The notes beneath the pieces were generated by a model, which was given only the letters and a program-made list of their open reading frames with translations, searched no databases and was not told where the DNA came from. 64,000 nucleotides of DNA from Pontibacter sp. G13 (GTDB lineage Bacteria; Bacteroidota; Bacteroidia; J057), in contig NZ_CP134696.1 of assembly GCF_031851795.1 (NCBI RefSeq), positions 6,882,001 to 6,946,000 on the forward strand. The letters are read 5' to 3'. A program made the translations under genes and the position numbers. Below, in pieces: positions 1 through 8,534 of this stretch. How positions within the stretch are numbered: the stretch's first letter is position 1; every line of letters starts with the position of its first letter.

Positions 1-287
1 GAGATGAATTGAAGGATTATATTCTGGCGGAATTGGACCCGATGTTTGGAGGAAAAGCTTCGGAGACCTACCTCAAGCATCTCGTTCAAAACTGGAATCA
101 GCAGCCGCTTTTTCAAGGGGCATACCTATATGATCATGAAAAATGGCGAAGAGCCCGAGATCTGGGGCGTTCTGTGGAGGGCAAGCTCTTTTTCGCAGGT
201 GAAGCCTACTCCGATGGGAATGACTGGGGCAGTGTGCACGCCGCTGCTCGTGCTGCGATTCGGGCGGTGGAGGAAATGTTAGAGTAG
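1..287 (+). CDS. Flavin amine oxidase, C-terminal fragment (5' end outside window)
   Basis: The reading frame is open from the first base and ends with TAG at 285-287, so only about the last 95 residues are visible. The tail has the typical end of FAD-dependent monoamine oxidases: a KLFFAGEAYSD stretch, which contacts the flavin, followed by WGSVHAAARAAIRAVEEML, the closing helix in which the family usually shows a G-x-(V/M)-x-G-A-x-x-S/A pattern. Family members oxidise primary or secondary amines, giving aldehyde, ammonia and hydrogen peroxide. Substrate cannot be inferred from this tail. A strong hairpin follows at 344-385. Confident about the superfamily only. Confidence 0.8.
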   Translation, partial: DELKDYILAELDPMFGGKASETYLKHLVQNWNQQPLFQGAYLYDHEKWRRARDLGRSVEGKLFFAGEAYSDGNDWGSVHAAARAAIRAVEEMLE

Positions 288-343
288 GGAAGAGGTGCTC
301 TGCTTAGGTCTGCCCACTCCATAGGGGTTCTGCTTTATCTGAA

Positions 344-385
344 AAGGCGATCGTCCGATTAATCAAACGATCGCCTTCCTTTTTG
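344..385. terminator. Hairpin terminator between convergent genes
   Basis: An 11-bp perfect stem, AAGGCGATCGT (344-354) with ACGATCGCCTT (367-377), has a 12-nt loop and is followed by CCTTTTTG. It ends the amine oxidase transcript and, with the upstream A-run read from the other strand, probably also the leftward gene that stops at 403. Confidence 0.8.
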
Positions 386-402
386 ATTTCTGGGCGGGTA
401 TT

Positions 403-1686
403 TTATCGCCTACTCACCCGTCCAGTCCAGCGAATGCCTCCATCCAACTTCACTTCCAACACATAGACGCCACGTGGGAGCATCGTCATGTCCAAAGCAA
501 TCTGGCTAGTCTCTGTATCATGGCCATTCAACACCGAGCGCCCCGCTAGGTCTAGTACCTTCCATTCCACCTGTCGGAAATGATCCCCGAGTACAAGCAG
601 GGAGTGTCCCTGAGTGGGATTGGGGAATAACTTGAACTGCTCGAAAGGCAATTGCGCAAGGGAAGTGGTAGGAATAGCGACTTCCACCGATACGGAATCT
701 TGGCTGGAAAGCCCGCACTTGTAGGTCGTGAGGATTACTTGGTAAGTGCCATTCGCGGTGTAGGTATGAATCGCGCTGGCCTCATCCGAAACGGCCCCAT
801 CCCCAAAGTCCCAGTGTAGGGAATCGACTTCTGCGCCGGTGTAGGCGACTGTGACGATTGAGTCGGTAAACTGATGGACAAATCCCGCTTCAGGTCCAAC
901 ATTGCCAAACGTCCAAGTGCTGATCTCATCGAATGCGATGCGCTTGGCAGCTACCTTGAGGGAGTCGGCAACATCCTTCTGTAGGTTGCCATTCCAGGTG
1001 ATGGCCGTAGGGTCTTCCCCAAAAATCATGGCATAGAACGTACAAGCTGCTGCATACGAGCCTGCATAAGAGGGATGGGACCCATCACCGGAATAAAGGT
1101 TGATCTGCGGAAATTGTTCCCGGACATATCGCCACACAGGTCCTACAGGTGAGGCTATCGCTTCGTGTTGTTGGGCCATCCAAGTATAGGTGGCTGTGAG
1201 CGCACTATCCATGCCTTCATAGGTGCATACCCAAGGCACAAATTGACAATTCTGGGCATCTCCATTTTGTCGGCCCCAGGTCGTGAAGAAAATCGGTTGG
1301 GTGCAAGCTCGATGGGCACGGATGCTATCTACCAGCGTTTCCGCATGGGGAAATAGTTCCATCTGCATTTGCCCCTGAGCCCAGGAGGGTTCTTGGCTCT
1401 GAGCTTGCAAACTCACAAAATCCCATTGATCCGAGGAGATCTTGGCCATCGTAGCGGCATCTTGGGCATGGTTCATGAATCGGTAGCCACCGGGCGTCCT
1501 CGCATCATAGATGAGGCTATCTCCGGTCGAGAGCGCCATCTGCGCAATCAGGTTGGGCAGGTTGTTACTGGCGGTATAGCTGTTGCCAATGAACAAAACC
1601 CGCTTGACGGACTGTGCCGAAAGGACGTTGCATGTGAAAAGGAATACCAGCCCGACAAGCAAGCTGGTGGAGAGGAATCTCTTCAT
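403..1686 (-). CDS. Secreted SGNH-type hydrolase with PKD domain and T9SS C-terminal sorting domain
   Basis: The ATG at 1686 was chosen because it gives a clean signal peptide (MKRFLSTSLLVGLVFLFTCN); the frame stays open 13 codons further upstream. Right after the signal, VLFIGNSYT is the block-I-like GxS motif of SGNH/GDSL hydrolases, and GDGSHPS near residue 205 supplies the catalytic Asp and His of block V. A PKD/Ig-like domain follows (HWDFGDGA, then HTYTANGTYQV). The last ~80 residues are a Por secretion tail (FKLFPNPTQG … LPRGVYVLEV), which sends proteins out through the type IX system. Probably an extracellular esterase or carbohydrate deacylase; the substrate is unknown. Confidence 0.82.
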   Translation of the reverse strand: MKRFLSTSLLVGLVFLFTCNVLSAQSVKRVLFIGNSYTASNNLPNLIAQMALSTGDSLIYDARTPGGYRFMNHAQDAATMAKISSDQWDFVSLQAQSQEPSWAQGQMQMELFPHAETLVDSIRAHRACTQPIFFTTWGRQNGDAQNCQFVPWVCTYEGMDSALTATYTWMAQQHEAIASPVGPVWRYVREQFPQINLYSGDGSHPSYAGSYAAACTFYAMIFGEDPTAITWNGNLQKDVADSLKVAAKRIAFDEISTWTFGNVGPEAGFVHQFTDSIVTVAYTGAEVDSLHWDFGDGAVSDEASAIHTYTANGTYQVILTTYKCGLSSQDSVSVEVAIPTTSLAQLPFEQFKLFPNPTQGHSLLVLGDHFRQVEWKVLDLAGRSVLNGHDTETSQIALDMTMLPRGVYVLEVKLDGGIRWTGRVSRR

Positions 1687-1823
1687 GTGAAATAATCTCG
1701 GTAGTGGTAAATCAGGGAAATGCAAAGTGAAAGGTCACTCATGCATTCCGAAACCGACTAATTTACCATATTCGAATCATTTCGGCAAATCATGGGTTGT
1801 GTTCATCTATTCATTGACCCCAA

Positions 1824-2477
1824 TTAGGGATTTGGAGCTAATTTCAGCAAGGTCCAATCTGCTGCGAATGGAAGGACTGCTAATTCTGTAGGGTTATCTG
1901 GATCTGGCTCTTCGATTCCACTGATTGTCAGGATGCCTCTCGTTGTCTTGAGTTCCAATCCGCATAGCATCTCTCCTGTATATAGGTTACGCTGGAAATG
2001 TGGAAGAATCTCTTCAATCTTGCTTTCCAATAAAACGCCCCAATTTCCTCCAGTTTTGAGGTGGGTAAAATGCAAATATGGATCGGCCTCCATGATTGGC
2101 AGAATGGGTTCCGTACTCAATTGGAATCCCGGTCCCCCATTGTGTCTATCTTCCAACCAAACCCAACTCAGCCATCCTTGGGTGGTTTCAATTAAGACCC
2201 CAGAATCAAGTGTTAAATGACCGCTTTCCCATGATTGAGGCTCGGTGAGGTTGCAGCATACAAAGTGAATTTGGGCTATTCGGCTACCCATCAAATGGAC
2301 CAGTGCTTGATCCAGAGAAGTCGAATTGTGAGTGGAAAGGGTAGGGAGCGTGTTTGATTCCATGATTTTAAAATTTTCCATGAAGGAATCACTTCGGGGA
2401 ATTTGGTTGTCAAACTGCCACAGGGTTGGACCAAAAATGGCAGGAGCATCTCCCTCTGGAAATGCCCCCTTTTTCAT
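1824..2477 (-). CDS. Hypothetical protein
   Basis: 217 residues, no family recognised. There is no signal peptide and no membrane segment. The protein is rich in Trp, Glu and Leu, with a central SWVWLEDRHNGGPGF stretch and a repeated TTQGWLSWV / TTRGILTISG pattern suggesting two related beta-rich halves. It starts 18 bp after the stop of the upstream leftward gene, so the two are probably co-transcribed. Internal ATGs at 2381 and 2363 are alternative starts; the longest form is given because it keeps the short intergenic spacing. Confidence 0.55.
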   Translation of the reverse strand: MKKGAFPEGDAPAIFGPTLWQFDNQIPRSDSFMENFKIMESNTLPTLSTHNSTSLDQALVHLMGSRIAQIHFVCCNLTEPQSWESGHLTLDSGVLIETTQGWLSWVWLEDRHNGGPGFQLSTEPILPIMEADPYLHFTHLKTGGNWGVLLESKIEEILPHFQRNLYTGEMLCGLELKTTRGILTISGIEEPDPDNPTELAVLPFAADWTLLKLAPNP

Positions 2478-2495
2478 GGATTCTTTGTGCCAATT

Positions 2496-2852
2496 CTATT
2501 TGCAGTCACTCCGGTGCAATGAATAGAATGTCATGCCCTTGCGGGACTTGACGACGTTTCCATCTTCGCTAATGGTCCATTTTTTATGGAAATTCGGAGA
2601 ATCTACCTCACTGTGGAGTACCACCTTGTCATGCTTCCAATTCCAGGTCCCATGAACCCGAATAGGCTTTTTCGGATTGGAGAGATCTTGGTAGCTGAAG
2701 GTCTGATCATTTTTGAGCACGAGGCAGATACCAGCTGGATTGTTGGCTCCTGACCCGAAGATGGCCTTTTGGGGTAATGTCGGATGGTCGGACATCGCGA
2801 TCAACAACAGGAATGCCGGGATCATCGCTGAAAGTTGTAAGAATTGTTTCAT
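2496..2852 (-). CDS. Small secreted hypothetical protein
   Basis: 118 residues from the ATG at 2852, which opens a signal peptide (MKQFLQLSAMIPAFLLLIAM). The mature part is a compact beta-rich domain with VHGTWNWKHDKVVLHSE in the middle, which resembles the small lipocalin-like or DUF-type domains in which a GTW motif is followed by strands. The family is not identified. It is probably periplasmic and is followed closely by the gene at 2477. Confidence 0.6.
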   Translation of the reverse strand: MKQFLQLSAMIPAFLLLIAMSDHPTLPQKAIFGSGANNPAGICLVLKNDQTFSYQDLSNPKKPIRVHGTWNWKHDKVVLHSEVDSPNFHKKWTISEDGNVVKSRKGMTFYSLHRSDCK

Positions 2853-3017
2853 GTCTCGGTAGTGAAAGATTGAATAGGTGAACATGCACGGTTTTGGGGC
2901 ATGTCAAATTTTACTGTTTATGAATGATCAACTATTCGAAATAATGGATGGTTGCACGGTTCGATGTAAATAGGCCAACTATTTTTCCACGAAAAACTGA
3001 GGATCTATAAAAAAATC

Positions 3018-3046
3018 TTGCATAGTTAGGAATCCTTACTATATTG
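3018..3046 (+). promoter_or_regulatory. Candidate promoter containing a MarR-type palindrome
   Basis: TTG at 3018-3020 and TATATTG at 3040-3046 approximate the Bacteroidota -33 and -7 elements, 19 bp apart. The spacer carries an almost perfect palindrome, AGTTAGGAATCCTTACT (3024-3040). Its core TTAGGAATCCTTA recurs as TTAGGAGTCCTAA ahead of the MarR gene. The placement would let a bound repressor block RNA polymerase. Inference from sequence only. Confidence 0.55.
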
Positions 3047-3085
3047 CATGCATCAACATCAATTCACCATTAATCAGTTGACATC

Positions 3086-3319
3086 ATGGCAACATCCATT
3101 TTCTACCACGCGGGCTGCCCCGTTTGTGTAAGCGCTGAACAAGACATCGTCCAATTGATCGGCGAAGAGCAAGTCGAAGTCGTTCACCTTGGAACCGACA
3201 AAGGCCGAATTTCTGAGGCGGAACGTGCAGGCGTCGAATCTGTCCCAGCATTGGTGACCCCGACAGGTAATGTACTGCACATCAATTTCGGGGCTTCCAT
3301 GGCTGATGTGAAGGGCTAG
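3086..3319 (+). CDS. Thioredoxin/glutaredoxin-like CPVC protein
   Basis: 77 residues. The N-terminal strand leads directly into the redox motif C11-P-V-C14 of thioredoxin-fold proteins (ATSIFYHAGCPVC). The cis-proline region is visible as GVESVPALVTPTG, followed by the final strand and helix. The whole protein is just a minimal fold, shorter than thioredoxin (about 105), as in glutaredoxin-like or KaiB-like variants. No signal peptide, so cytoplasmic. It is followed by a hairpin terminator and a MarR regulator, and shares a palindrome with that regulator's upstream region, so the two are probably co-regulated. The partner protein is unknown. Confidence 0.8.
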   Translation: MATSIFYHAGCPVCVSAEQDIVQLIGEEQVEVVHLGTDKGRISEAERAGVESVPALVTPTGNVLHINFGASMADVKG

Positions 3320-3343
3320 TATTTTTTTATTTACGCCATCTTG

Positions 3344-3356
3344 TTAGGAGTCCTAA
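3344..3356. promoter_or_regulatory. Second copy of the MarR-type palindrome (candidate operator)
   Basis: TTAGGAGTCCTAA is a perfect 6+1+6 palindrome, 74 bp upstream of the MarR start. It matches the core at 3026-3038 in 11 of 13 positions. It partly overlaps the terminator stem of the gene before it. Confidence 0.55.
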
Positions 3357-3381
3357 TTTATTGGGACTCCTTTCTTCTTTT
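3346..3381 (+). terminator. Rho-independent terminator after the thioredoxin-like gene
   Basis: AGGAGTCC (3346-3353) pairs with GGACTCCT (3364-3371); a 10-nt loop separates the arms and TTCTTCTTTT follows. Confidence 0.65.
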
Positions 3382-3429
3382 GAGCTTTTGGTAAGGACTG
3401 CTAACTTAGAGGAAATCCATCACGAAATT

Positions 3430-4005
3430 ATGGAACTAAACGAGCGAATCATTTACGGACTTTCACGTCTCACGGACGCATACAAAGCCTTGCTGTGGGA
3501 TAAGGCCAAGTCATTGGGGATTAGCCCGATTCAGATTCAGCTTTTGATGTTCGTGGGGACTCATACGCCGGAGCAGTGTCGAGTCAGTCAATTGGCGATG
3601 GAGTTCAATGTCACCAAACCCACCATTAGTGATGCTGTCAAATCCCTGTGTCAGAAGGAATTGACTGAGAAAGTAAAAGGGGAATCAGATGGAAGAAGTT
3701 TTCACCTGAGATTGACTACCAAGGGGCATGAGATCGTCGATTCTTTGGCAGATTTCTCAGATCCCATTCGCTCTGCACTGGCGGAAAAATCAGGTGCCGA
3801 CTTGGCGGAATTGTATGGCCATCTTACAGGATTGATCTGGCAGCTCAATCGACTGGGCGTCATTCAAGTTCAGCGGATGTGCCTTGGATGCCGATTTTAC
3901 CAAAAGAAGGGAGAAGCGCATCATTGCAGATTGCTGGATTCAGACTTGACCGTGGAAGACTTGCGCTTGGACTGTCCCGAGTTCGAAAAGCCTTTATCCG
4001 CCTAG
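3430..4005 (+). CDS. MarR family regulator with C-terminal four-cysteine cluster
   Basis: 191 residues from the ATG at 3430; a longer form would need an unlikely TTG start inside the terminator. Residues 1-140 are a MarR winged helix: recognition helix around MEFNVTKPTISDAVKSL and the wing at GESDGRSFHLRLTTKG. Beyond the usual ~145-residue end, a tail holds C151-x2-C154, C166 and C182 (MCLGCRFY … HHCRLLD … LDCPEF), a pattern suited to binding an iron-sulfur cluster or zinc. This would make it a redox or metal sensor; the cofactor is inference. A matching palindrome lies before this gene and before the adjacent CPVC protein, suggesting self-regulation and control of that gene. Confidence 0.85.
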   Translation: MELNERIIYGLSRLTDAYKALLWDKAKSLGISPIQIQLLMFVGTHTPEQCRVSQLAMEFNVTKPTISDAVKSLCQKELTEKVKGESDGRSFHLRLTTKGHEIVDSLADFSDPIRSALAEKSGADLAELYGHLTGLIWQLNRLGVIQVQRMCLGCRFYQKKGEAHHCRLLDSDLTVEDLRLDCPEFEKPLSA

Positions 4006-4119
4006 ATAGATCCTCATCAAGGACGGCTGGGAATTGTGACTCCCTATCCAAAAATTCGGGCTCCCATTTTACTCGCTGTCTCCTCCTATTACTGGAAGAA
4101 GGCCCATCTTCGAGCATGC

Positions 4120-5409
4120 ATGACCCGGATGATCTATTCCCTTCCTTGGCTTCTGTGTTTCCTTTTACTGTTTAATTTCCAATCCGCCCGTGCCCAAATT
4201 TGGACCCCGGGTGATTCATTGAGTACGCTGGATTCGGATACGGCAAGGATAGATCCTTTTCGAAACAATACCCTCAATCTGACAGGCGAAGACTTGGTGG
4301 ATGCTTCATTCCCCAATTCATGGCCTGTCTTCGGAACCAAAGCGCGTGTAGCCATCGGAGGATATGTCAAAGTCGACTACATTCAGGATTTTGACGGGTC
4401 TTATGATCGGTTCCAATATGAGATCGAAGATGTGCCAGTGTCCGGTGATGGCCGCTTGGAGCAAAGTGGTTACATGAATCTCCACGGTCGTGAATCCCGC
4501 ATTAATATTGATTTCCGGAGCATTACCTCTATCGGTCGGCCTTTGCAGGTGTTTTTCGAATTGGATTTCTTTAACCTGGACAGAGGTCCGTTCAACCAAT
4601 CTCCGAGACTTCGGCACTTCTATGGCGTGGTGGGAAGATTGCTTATTGGTCGAACGTGGGGCACCCAATCCGACCTTTACGCAGTTCCAACTACGATTGA
4701 CTTTGCCGCTGGAGATGCCTTGACTGGGACGAGGCGTGCACAAGTCAGATATGAAAACAGTTGGACCGACCAGATGAAATATGCTGTTGCCCTTGAAAAG
4801 TTGGAGTTCCCCGGGATTGAAGCCAATGAGCAACCCGGTCAGGCCAGCCAGTTACTGCCCATGGCAGTCGGTAGAATCACGAGAGAACTCCAAAATGGCG
4901 GTCGAATTATGCTTGGAGCCTCAGCATTTCAGCTCAGATGGGATGGCCTGAATCAAATTCCCAACGAAGAGGCTTTCGGTTGGGGCGTTAGTTTCAGTGG
5001 ACGCAGCTATTTCACTCGCAAGAAGCATTATGTCCGATGGATCACTTCCTACGGGCAAGGATGGGGCTCCAATGTCATCGCGCTTCTGGGGACGGGAGGC
5101 TCGGCAATATTAAATGATCAAGGGGAATTGGAGACCATGCCCACTTGGAATGTAGGTGCGGGGATATCGCTGAATTTATCGGAAATTCTTGTACTGAATG
5201 TGAATACAGATTGGTTTGGCCTAGATGCCCCCAGCTTCCGGGATACCCACGCCTTGAAATCTGGAGGAGCCAATCATGCGACTTTGATTTGGTCCCCGCT
5301 GAAATCCATCAATGCTGGGATAGAGTACATGATTTTGACGCGTACCAATACCGGGGATGAGCATGGAACAGGTCAGCGCCTTCAATTGATGATCAAGTAT
5401 ATTTTTTGA
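4120..5409 (+). CDS. DcaP-like outer-membrane porin
   Basis: 429 residues from the ATG at 4120 (the ATG at 4129 is equally possible); both lead into a signal peptide ending SARAQ. A short N-terminal segment precedes GTKARVAIGGYVKVDYIQDFD, the opening strand typical of DcaP-family trimeric porins. Alternating hydrophobic strands follow, including HGRESRINIDFR and VGRLLIGRTWGTQSDL, and the protein ends in Phe (LMIKYIF), as barrel proteins do. The family takes up small organic acids or sugars. It follows the MarR gene by 114 bp on the same strand, so it may be another target of that regulator. Confidence 0.75.
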   Translation: MTRMIYSLPWLLCFLLLFNFQSARAQIWTPGDSLSTLDSDTARIDPFRNNTLNLTGEDLVDASFPNSWPVFGTKARVAIGGYVKVDYIQDFDGSYDRFQYEIEDVPVSGDGRLEQSGYMNLHGRESRINIDFRSITSIGRPLQVFFELDFFNLDRGPFNQSPRLRHFYGVVGRLLIGRTWGTQSDLYAVPTTIDFAAGDALTGTRRAQVRYENSWTDQMKYAVALEKLEFPGIEANEQPGQASQLLPMAVGRITRELQNGGRIMLGASAFQLRWDGLNQIPNEEAFGWGVSFSGRSYFTRKKHYVRWITSYGQGWGSNVIALLGTGGSAILNDQGELETMPTWNVGAGISLNLSEILVLNVNTDWFGLDAPSFRDTHALKSGGANHATLIWSPLKSINAGIEYMILTRTNTGDEHGTGQRLQLMIKYIF

Positions 5410-5451
5410 TGGGAGTTCCAGCTGACAGCCTACAAGGGGCTTTTTGAGCAA

Positions 5452-5486
5452 AATCGGCAATTGGAAACCATGTCCAATTGCCGATT
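5452..5486. terminator. Bidirectional hairpin between convergent genes
   Basis: A perfect 14-bp stem, AATCGGCAATTGGA (5452-5465) with TCCAATTGCCGATT (5473-5486), has a 7-nt loop. Read leftward it is followed by TTTTGCTC. It separates the porin from the hydrolase gene ending at 5512. Confidence 0.7.
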
Positions 5487-5511
5487 CGATGAAGGCCGAA
5501 AACTCGGATTC

Positions 5512-6399
5512 CTATCCTAAATGCTGTTTGAAGAACTCGACCGTCCGTTCCCAAGCTAGGGTCGCAGCTGCTTCGTCATATCTTGGGGTGGTATTGTTGT
5601 GAAAACCGTGGTTAACCCCCGGGTAGATATGAGCCTGATAGGGTTTGTCGTTGGCCTTGAGAGCAGTTTCGTAAGCAGGCCAGCCTTCATTCACCCGCTT
5701 ATCAAACTCTGCATATTGGAGTAGGAGCGGGGCCTGAATTTTGGGGACATCCTCCTCAGCAGGTTGGCGGCCATAAAATGGGACAGCAGCCCCCAGTTCG
5801 GGAATTCTAACGGCCATCATATTGGAGATCCACCCGCCAAAACAGAAGCCTACCACACCGATTTTTCCGTTGCAAGCTGGATGGGATTTCAGGTATTCGA
5901 ATGCCGCGATAAAATCTTCCAGCATTTCGTTGCGATCGCGTTGGCGTTGAAGCGCACGGCCTTCATCGTCGTTTCCGGGATAGCCTCCTAGTGGCGTGAG
6001 TGCATCTGGTGCGATACTGACAAATCCTGCCAATGCTGCTCTTCTTCCCACGTCTTCGATGTATGGATTCAATCCGCGGTTTTCATGGACGACGACGATG
6101 CCCGGCAACTGCTCTGTGGAATCCGCAGGTTTGGAGAGCAGCCCCTTGATCGTGCCGCCGCCTTTGGGAGAGTCGTAATTCACAAATTCGGAGGTCAATC
6201 TGGGATCATCGGGTTGTACTTCTAGGGTACCCCGGTAATTGGGCATGAGGAATCCCAGCAGGGAAGGCAAGGTGATTCCCCCAACCGCATAGATGGATAG
6301 CTTTTCGATGAACTGGCGACGTTCCAGACGATTATGTGCATAATCGTCGTACAGGTCGAATACCGCTTGGTTGAGGTCAGATTTTTTCAATGGGTCCAT
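5512..6399 (-). CDS. Dienelactone hydrolase family protein
   Basis: 295 residues from the ATG at 6399. The catalytic triad of the family is visible: Cys186 in the nucleophile elbow GFCFGG, Asp233 in YAEFDKRVN and His264 in PGVNHGFHN. These enzymes hydrolyse dienelactone or related esters through the cysteine. An N-terminal extension (about 1-70) carries a hydrophobic stretch, [15 protein letters not shown], after an Arg-rich segment (RLERRQF), resembling a Tat-like or membrane-anchored leader seen in the YghX/secreted DLH branch. It may therefore act outside the cytoplasm. No pathway partner is visible nearby. Confidence 0.88.
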   Translation of the reverse strand: MDPLKKSDLNQAVFDLYDDYAHNRLERRQFIEKLSIYAVGGITLPSLLGFLMPNYRGTLEVQPDDPRLTSEFVNYDSPKGGGTIKGLLSKPADSTEQLPGIVVVHENRGLNPYIEDVGRRAALAGFVSIAPDALTPLGGYPGNDDEGRALQRQRDRNEMLEDFIAAFEYLKSHPACNGKIGVVGFCFGGWISNMMAVRIPELGAAVPFYGRQPAEEDVPKIQAPLLLQYAEFDKRVNEGWPAYETALKANDKPYQAHIYPGVNHGFHNNTTPRYDEAAATLAWERTVEFFKQHLG

Positions 6400-6505
6400 G
6401 AGCGAGTGATGGTTAGAATGTTTCGGCAAGCAAACATTCTCAACCCTTCCTCCAAATATTGTTGGCCCAACGACTGATTCATTCAGCCGAATTACAAAAT
6501 AGATC

Positions 6506-7159
6506 CTAAAGTGTAGGCTCCTTTTGAAGAACAACACAGGTTTCTAGGATCTTTTTGCGAAAGGTGAAAAACCGTTGATTTCGATAGTTGACTAATGCTA
6601 GTAATCCAACATAGAAAAGGATATACGCACCTGCCAACACGAGGAGGGAGTATGCATCAGAGTCATTGAATAGGGATTCGAAATTAATTCCGAAATCCTC
6701 CAATATCTTGGGCTGAGCTTTGAACAGAATGGCTACGAATCCCGCCAAAATCGCCGAAAGTGTCTTGGGAGACAACCACTTCTGCTCCACGGGAATCTGA
6801 ATTTGGTTGAGCTTCTGGATTTGTTCATAATCTGCATCAGGGTGTTGCTCGATGAGATAATGTGACACCAAAATGTTGAGGGGGAGCTTGTGCCCATCAG
6901 GCTGATTGCGGTAAAATTCCATGGCCTTCCACACGGGATCAGGAAATTGAAACACTTGGTGGAGATGTGCCAGAAGATTGAGATAGTGTTTGTGGTCGCC
7001 CGTTCGCTGAAACTTGAGTAATGAACGCGTGATCTTGATATATCCTTTAGGATTGGTGAGAAGCTTGAATATTCCTCGGGCGGAATAGAATTGATTCTGA
7101 GATTTCCAGAATATTTGGATCAATTCATTGATGTCGATGAAATGGTGGAAGGTCTGCAT
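6506..7159 (-). CDS. Hypothetical membrane-anchored protein
   Basis: 217 residues from the ATG at 7159 (MQTFHHF). Residues 1-130 are soluble, helical and basic. Two hydrophobic segments lie near the C-terminus ([13 protein letters not shown] and [21 protein letters not shown]), so it is probably an inner-membrane protein with a cytoplasmic N-domain. The family is not recognised. It is preceded by a terminator for the upstream leftward gene and so probably has its own promoter. Confidence 0.55.
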   Translation of the reverse strand: MQTFHHFIDINELIQIFWKSQNQFYSARGIFKLLTNPKGYIKITRSLLKFQRTGDHKHYLNLLAHLHQVFQFPDPVWKAMEFYRNQPDGHKLPLNILVSHYLIEQHPDADYEQIQKLNQIQIPVEQKWLSPKTLSAILAGFVAILFKAQPKILEDFGINFESLFNDSDAYSLLVLAGAYILFYVGLLALVNYRNQRFFTFRKKILETCVVLQKEPTL

Positions 7160-7230
7160 GGAGTTGAGTGGAGACTTGAAATAGCTGATTATTGTAAGAT
7201 AGAGGAATTTATGGATTGTCGGTGTAAGGA

Positions 7231-7272
7231 TCAAGAAAAGGAATCCCCGACGAGCAGGAAAGCAGGTCGGGG
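7231..7272 (-). terminator. Terminator for the PorV/PorQ-like gene
   Basis: On the minus strand, CCCCGAC and GTCGGGG (7266-7272 with 7245-7251) form a 7-bp GC stem around a 14-nt loop, followed by ATTCCTTTTCTTGA. Confidence 0.6.
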
Positions 7273-7306
7273 AGTGTAAAACGAACCAATGAATGTTTCA
7301 ATGGTC

Positions 7307-8422
7307 TTAGTTTTCATTCAAGGCATAACTGAGCCCTGCATTCCAAAAATTTCCTAAGAAGAGACTTGAGAATCGATTGTAGGAGACATCCAGCTTGATG
7401 TCTTTCCATCCGATGCCAAGGCCTCCGGTCAGGACTACGCGGGTTTGAAAGGCGTCTTGAAGAATAGAATATCTCTCCCGTAGAACTCCCAACCGTAATT
7501 CGTAATAAGTCTCCCGATAGGATATGCCGAAGCTTGGACCCACCATGAGGGCAATTCGTCCGCTTCGGTCTGCTTGGAAGGATTCTCCCCAAAGTCGAGG
7601 CATGGTGGGGATCCCATCATCTTCCGTCCATGCCGGGAGCAGGGATTTCTGGATTTGTGCTGCAAAGGATAGGAAAATAGACATGTCAGGCTCTATCCAG
7701 TTTTCATATCTTCCCAGTACTCCCATATTCATTCGGGTGCTTTGATATTGACGAATAAATCTGTCAGGATCGGTGTCGTTGAAAAATCGACGGTTGAAGG
7801 CTGGCCCAATCGAGTTGATGCTTCCCCCCATTTGGAATTCGTAGGTCTCCTTGCCGATTTGTCCCCATTGCTGATGATATCTTGCACCAAGATCCATGGA
7901 TAAGTTTTGATTTCGACTATCGACAATGGTCTGATCTGGTGAGATGAGGTCATTGAATCTCGTGATCCCCAAATTCGCGGAAACGCCAATCTCCCATTGG
8001 TCATTCAGCATTCTTGCGTAGGAGATTCGATGGTGCTGCACGTTACCAGCATTGAAGCCTAAGCCGGTGTATTTCAGTCCATAGTGGAGGGTGTTTTTCT
8101 TTCCGATTTTATGGAAATAACCCACGCCAATTATATGGGGAAGAGGGGACCGATCCCTTATCGAAATCTGAGATAGAAAAATTTGGGCTCCTGCTAGTGC
8201 CTCTCCAGTAGCCATGATGGCGGGATTTTCAAGGCCGGACTGATAGCTTTCTTGCATGGGAGCCACGACGGAAACCCCTCCCATTCCCATACTCCATGGG
8301 TTTTGCTGGGCGTTTTGGTCTCCGTTAGCTTCTGTGATCCTTACGATGTCTGTCTGGGCGAAAAGCCCGATAGGTAGCGCTAGAAAGGACAGCATGGTAG
8401 CCATCCGTAGGTGGGTTTTCAT
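7307..8422 (-). CDS. PorV/PorQ-like outer-membrane beta-barrel protein
   Basis: 371 residues with a signal peptide (MATMLSFLALPIGLFAQ within the first 25 residues). The mature start, QNPWSMGMGGVSVVAP followed by ENPAIMA, matches the N-terminal hallmark of the PorV/PorQ/FadL-like group (gMGg-a-vA … NPA). Many amphipathic strands follow (HTLHYGLKYTGLGFNAG, RISYARMLNDQWEIGVSANLG). In Bacteroidota such barrels serve in T9SS cargo release or hydrophobic transport. No other T9SS component is nearby, so it could be a lone paralogue of unknown role. Confidence 0.55.
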   Translation of the reverse strand: MKTHLRMATMLSFLALPIGLFAQTDIVRITEANGDQNAQQNPWSMGMGGVSVVAPMQESYQSGLENPAIMATGEALAGAQIFLSQISIRDRSPLPHIIGVGYFHKIGKKNTLHYGLKYTGLGFNAGNVQHHRISYARMLNDQWEIGVSANLGITRFNDLISPDQTIVDSRNQNLSMDLGARYHQQWGQIGKETYEFQMGGSINSIGPAFNRRFFNDTDPDRFIRQYQSTRMNMGVLGRYENWIEPDMSIFLSFAAQIQKSLLPAWTEDDGIPTMPRLWGESFQADRSGRIALMVGPSFGISYRETYYELRLGVLRERYSILQDAFQTRVVLTGGLGIGWKDIKLDVSYNRFSSLFLGNFWNAGLSYALNEN

Positions 8423-8534
8423 AAGTATTCAGAATTTGAGTTGATAAGATATGTTACTGAATATAGAAAATAAGTATGAGTCGTTTGTTACATTTTTTGA
8501 ATTTTTTTAAGTGACGGATAGAAAGGATTTTTTG

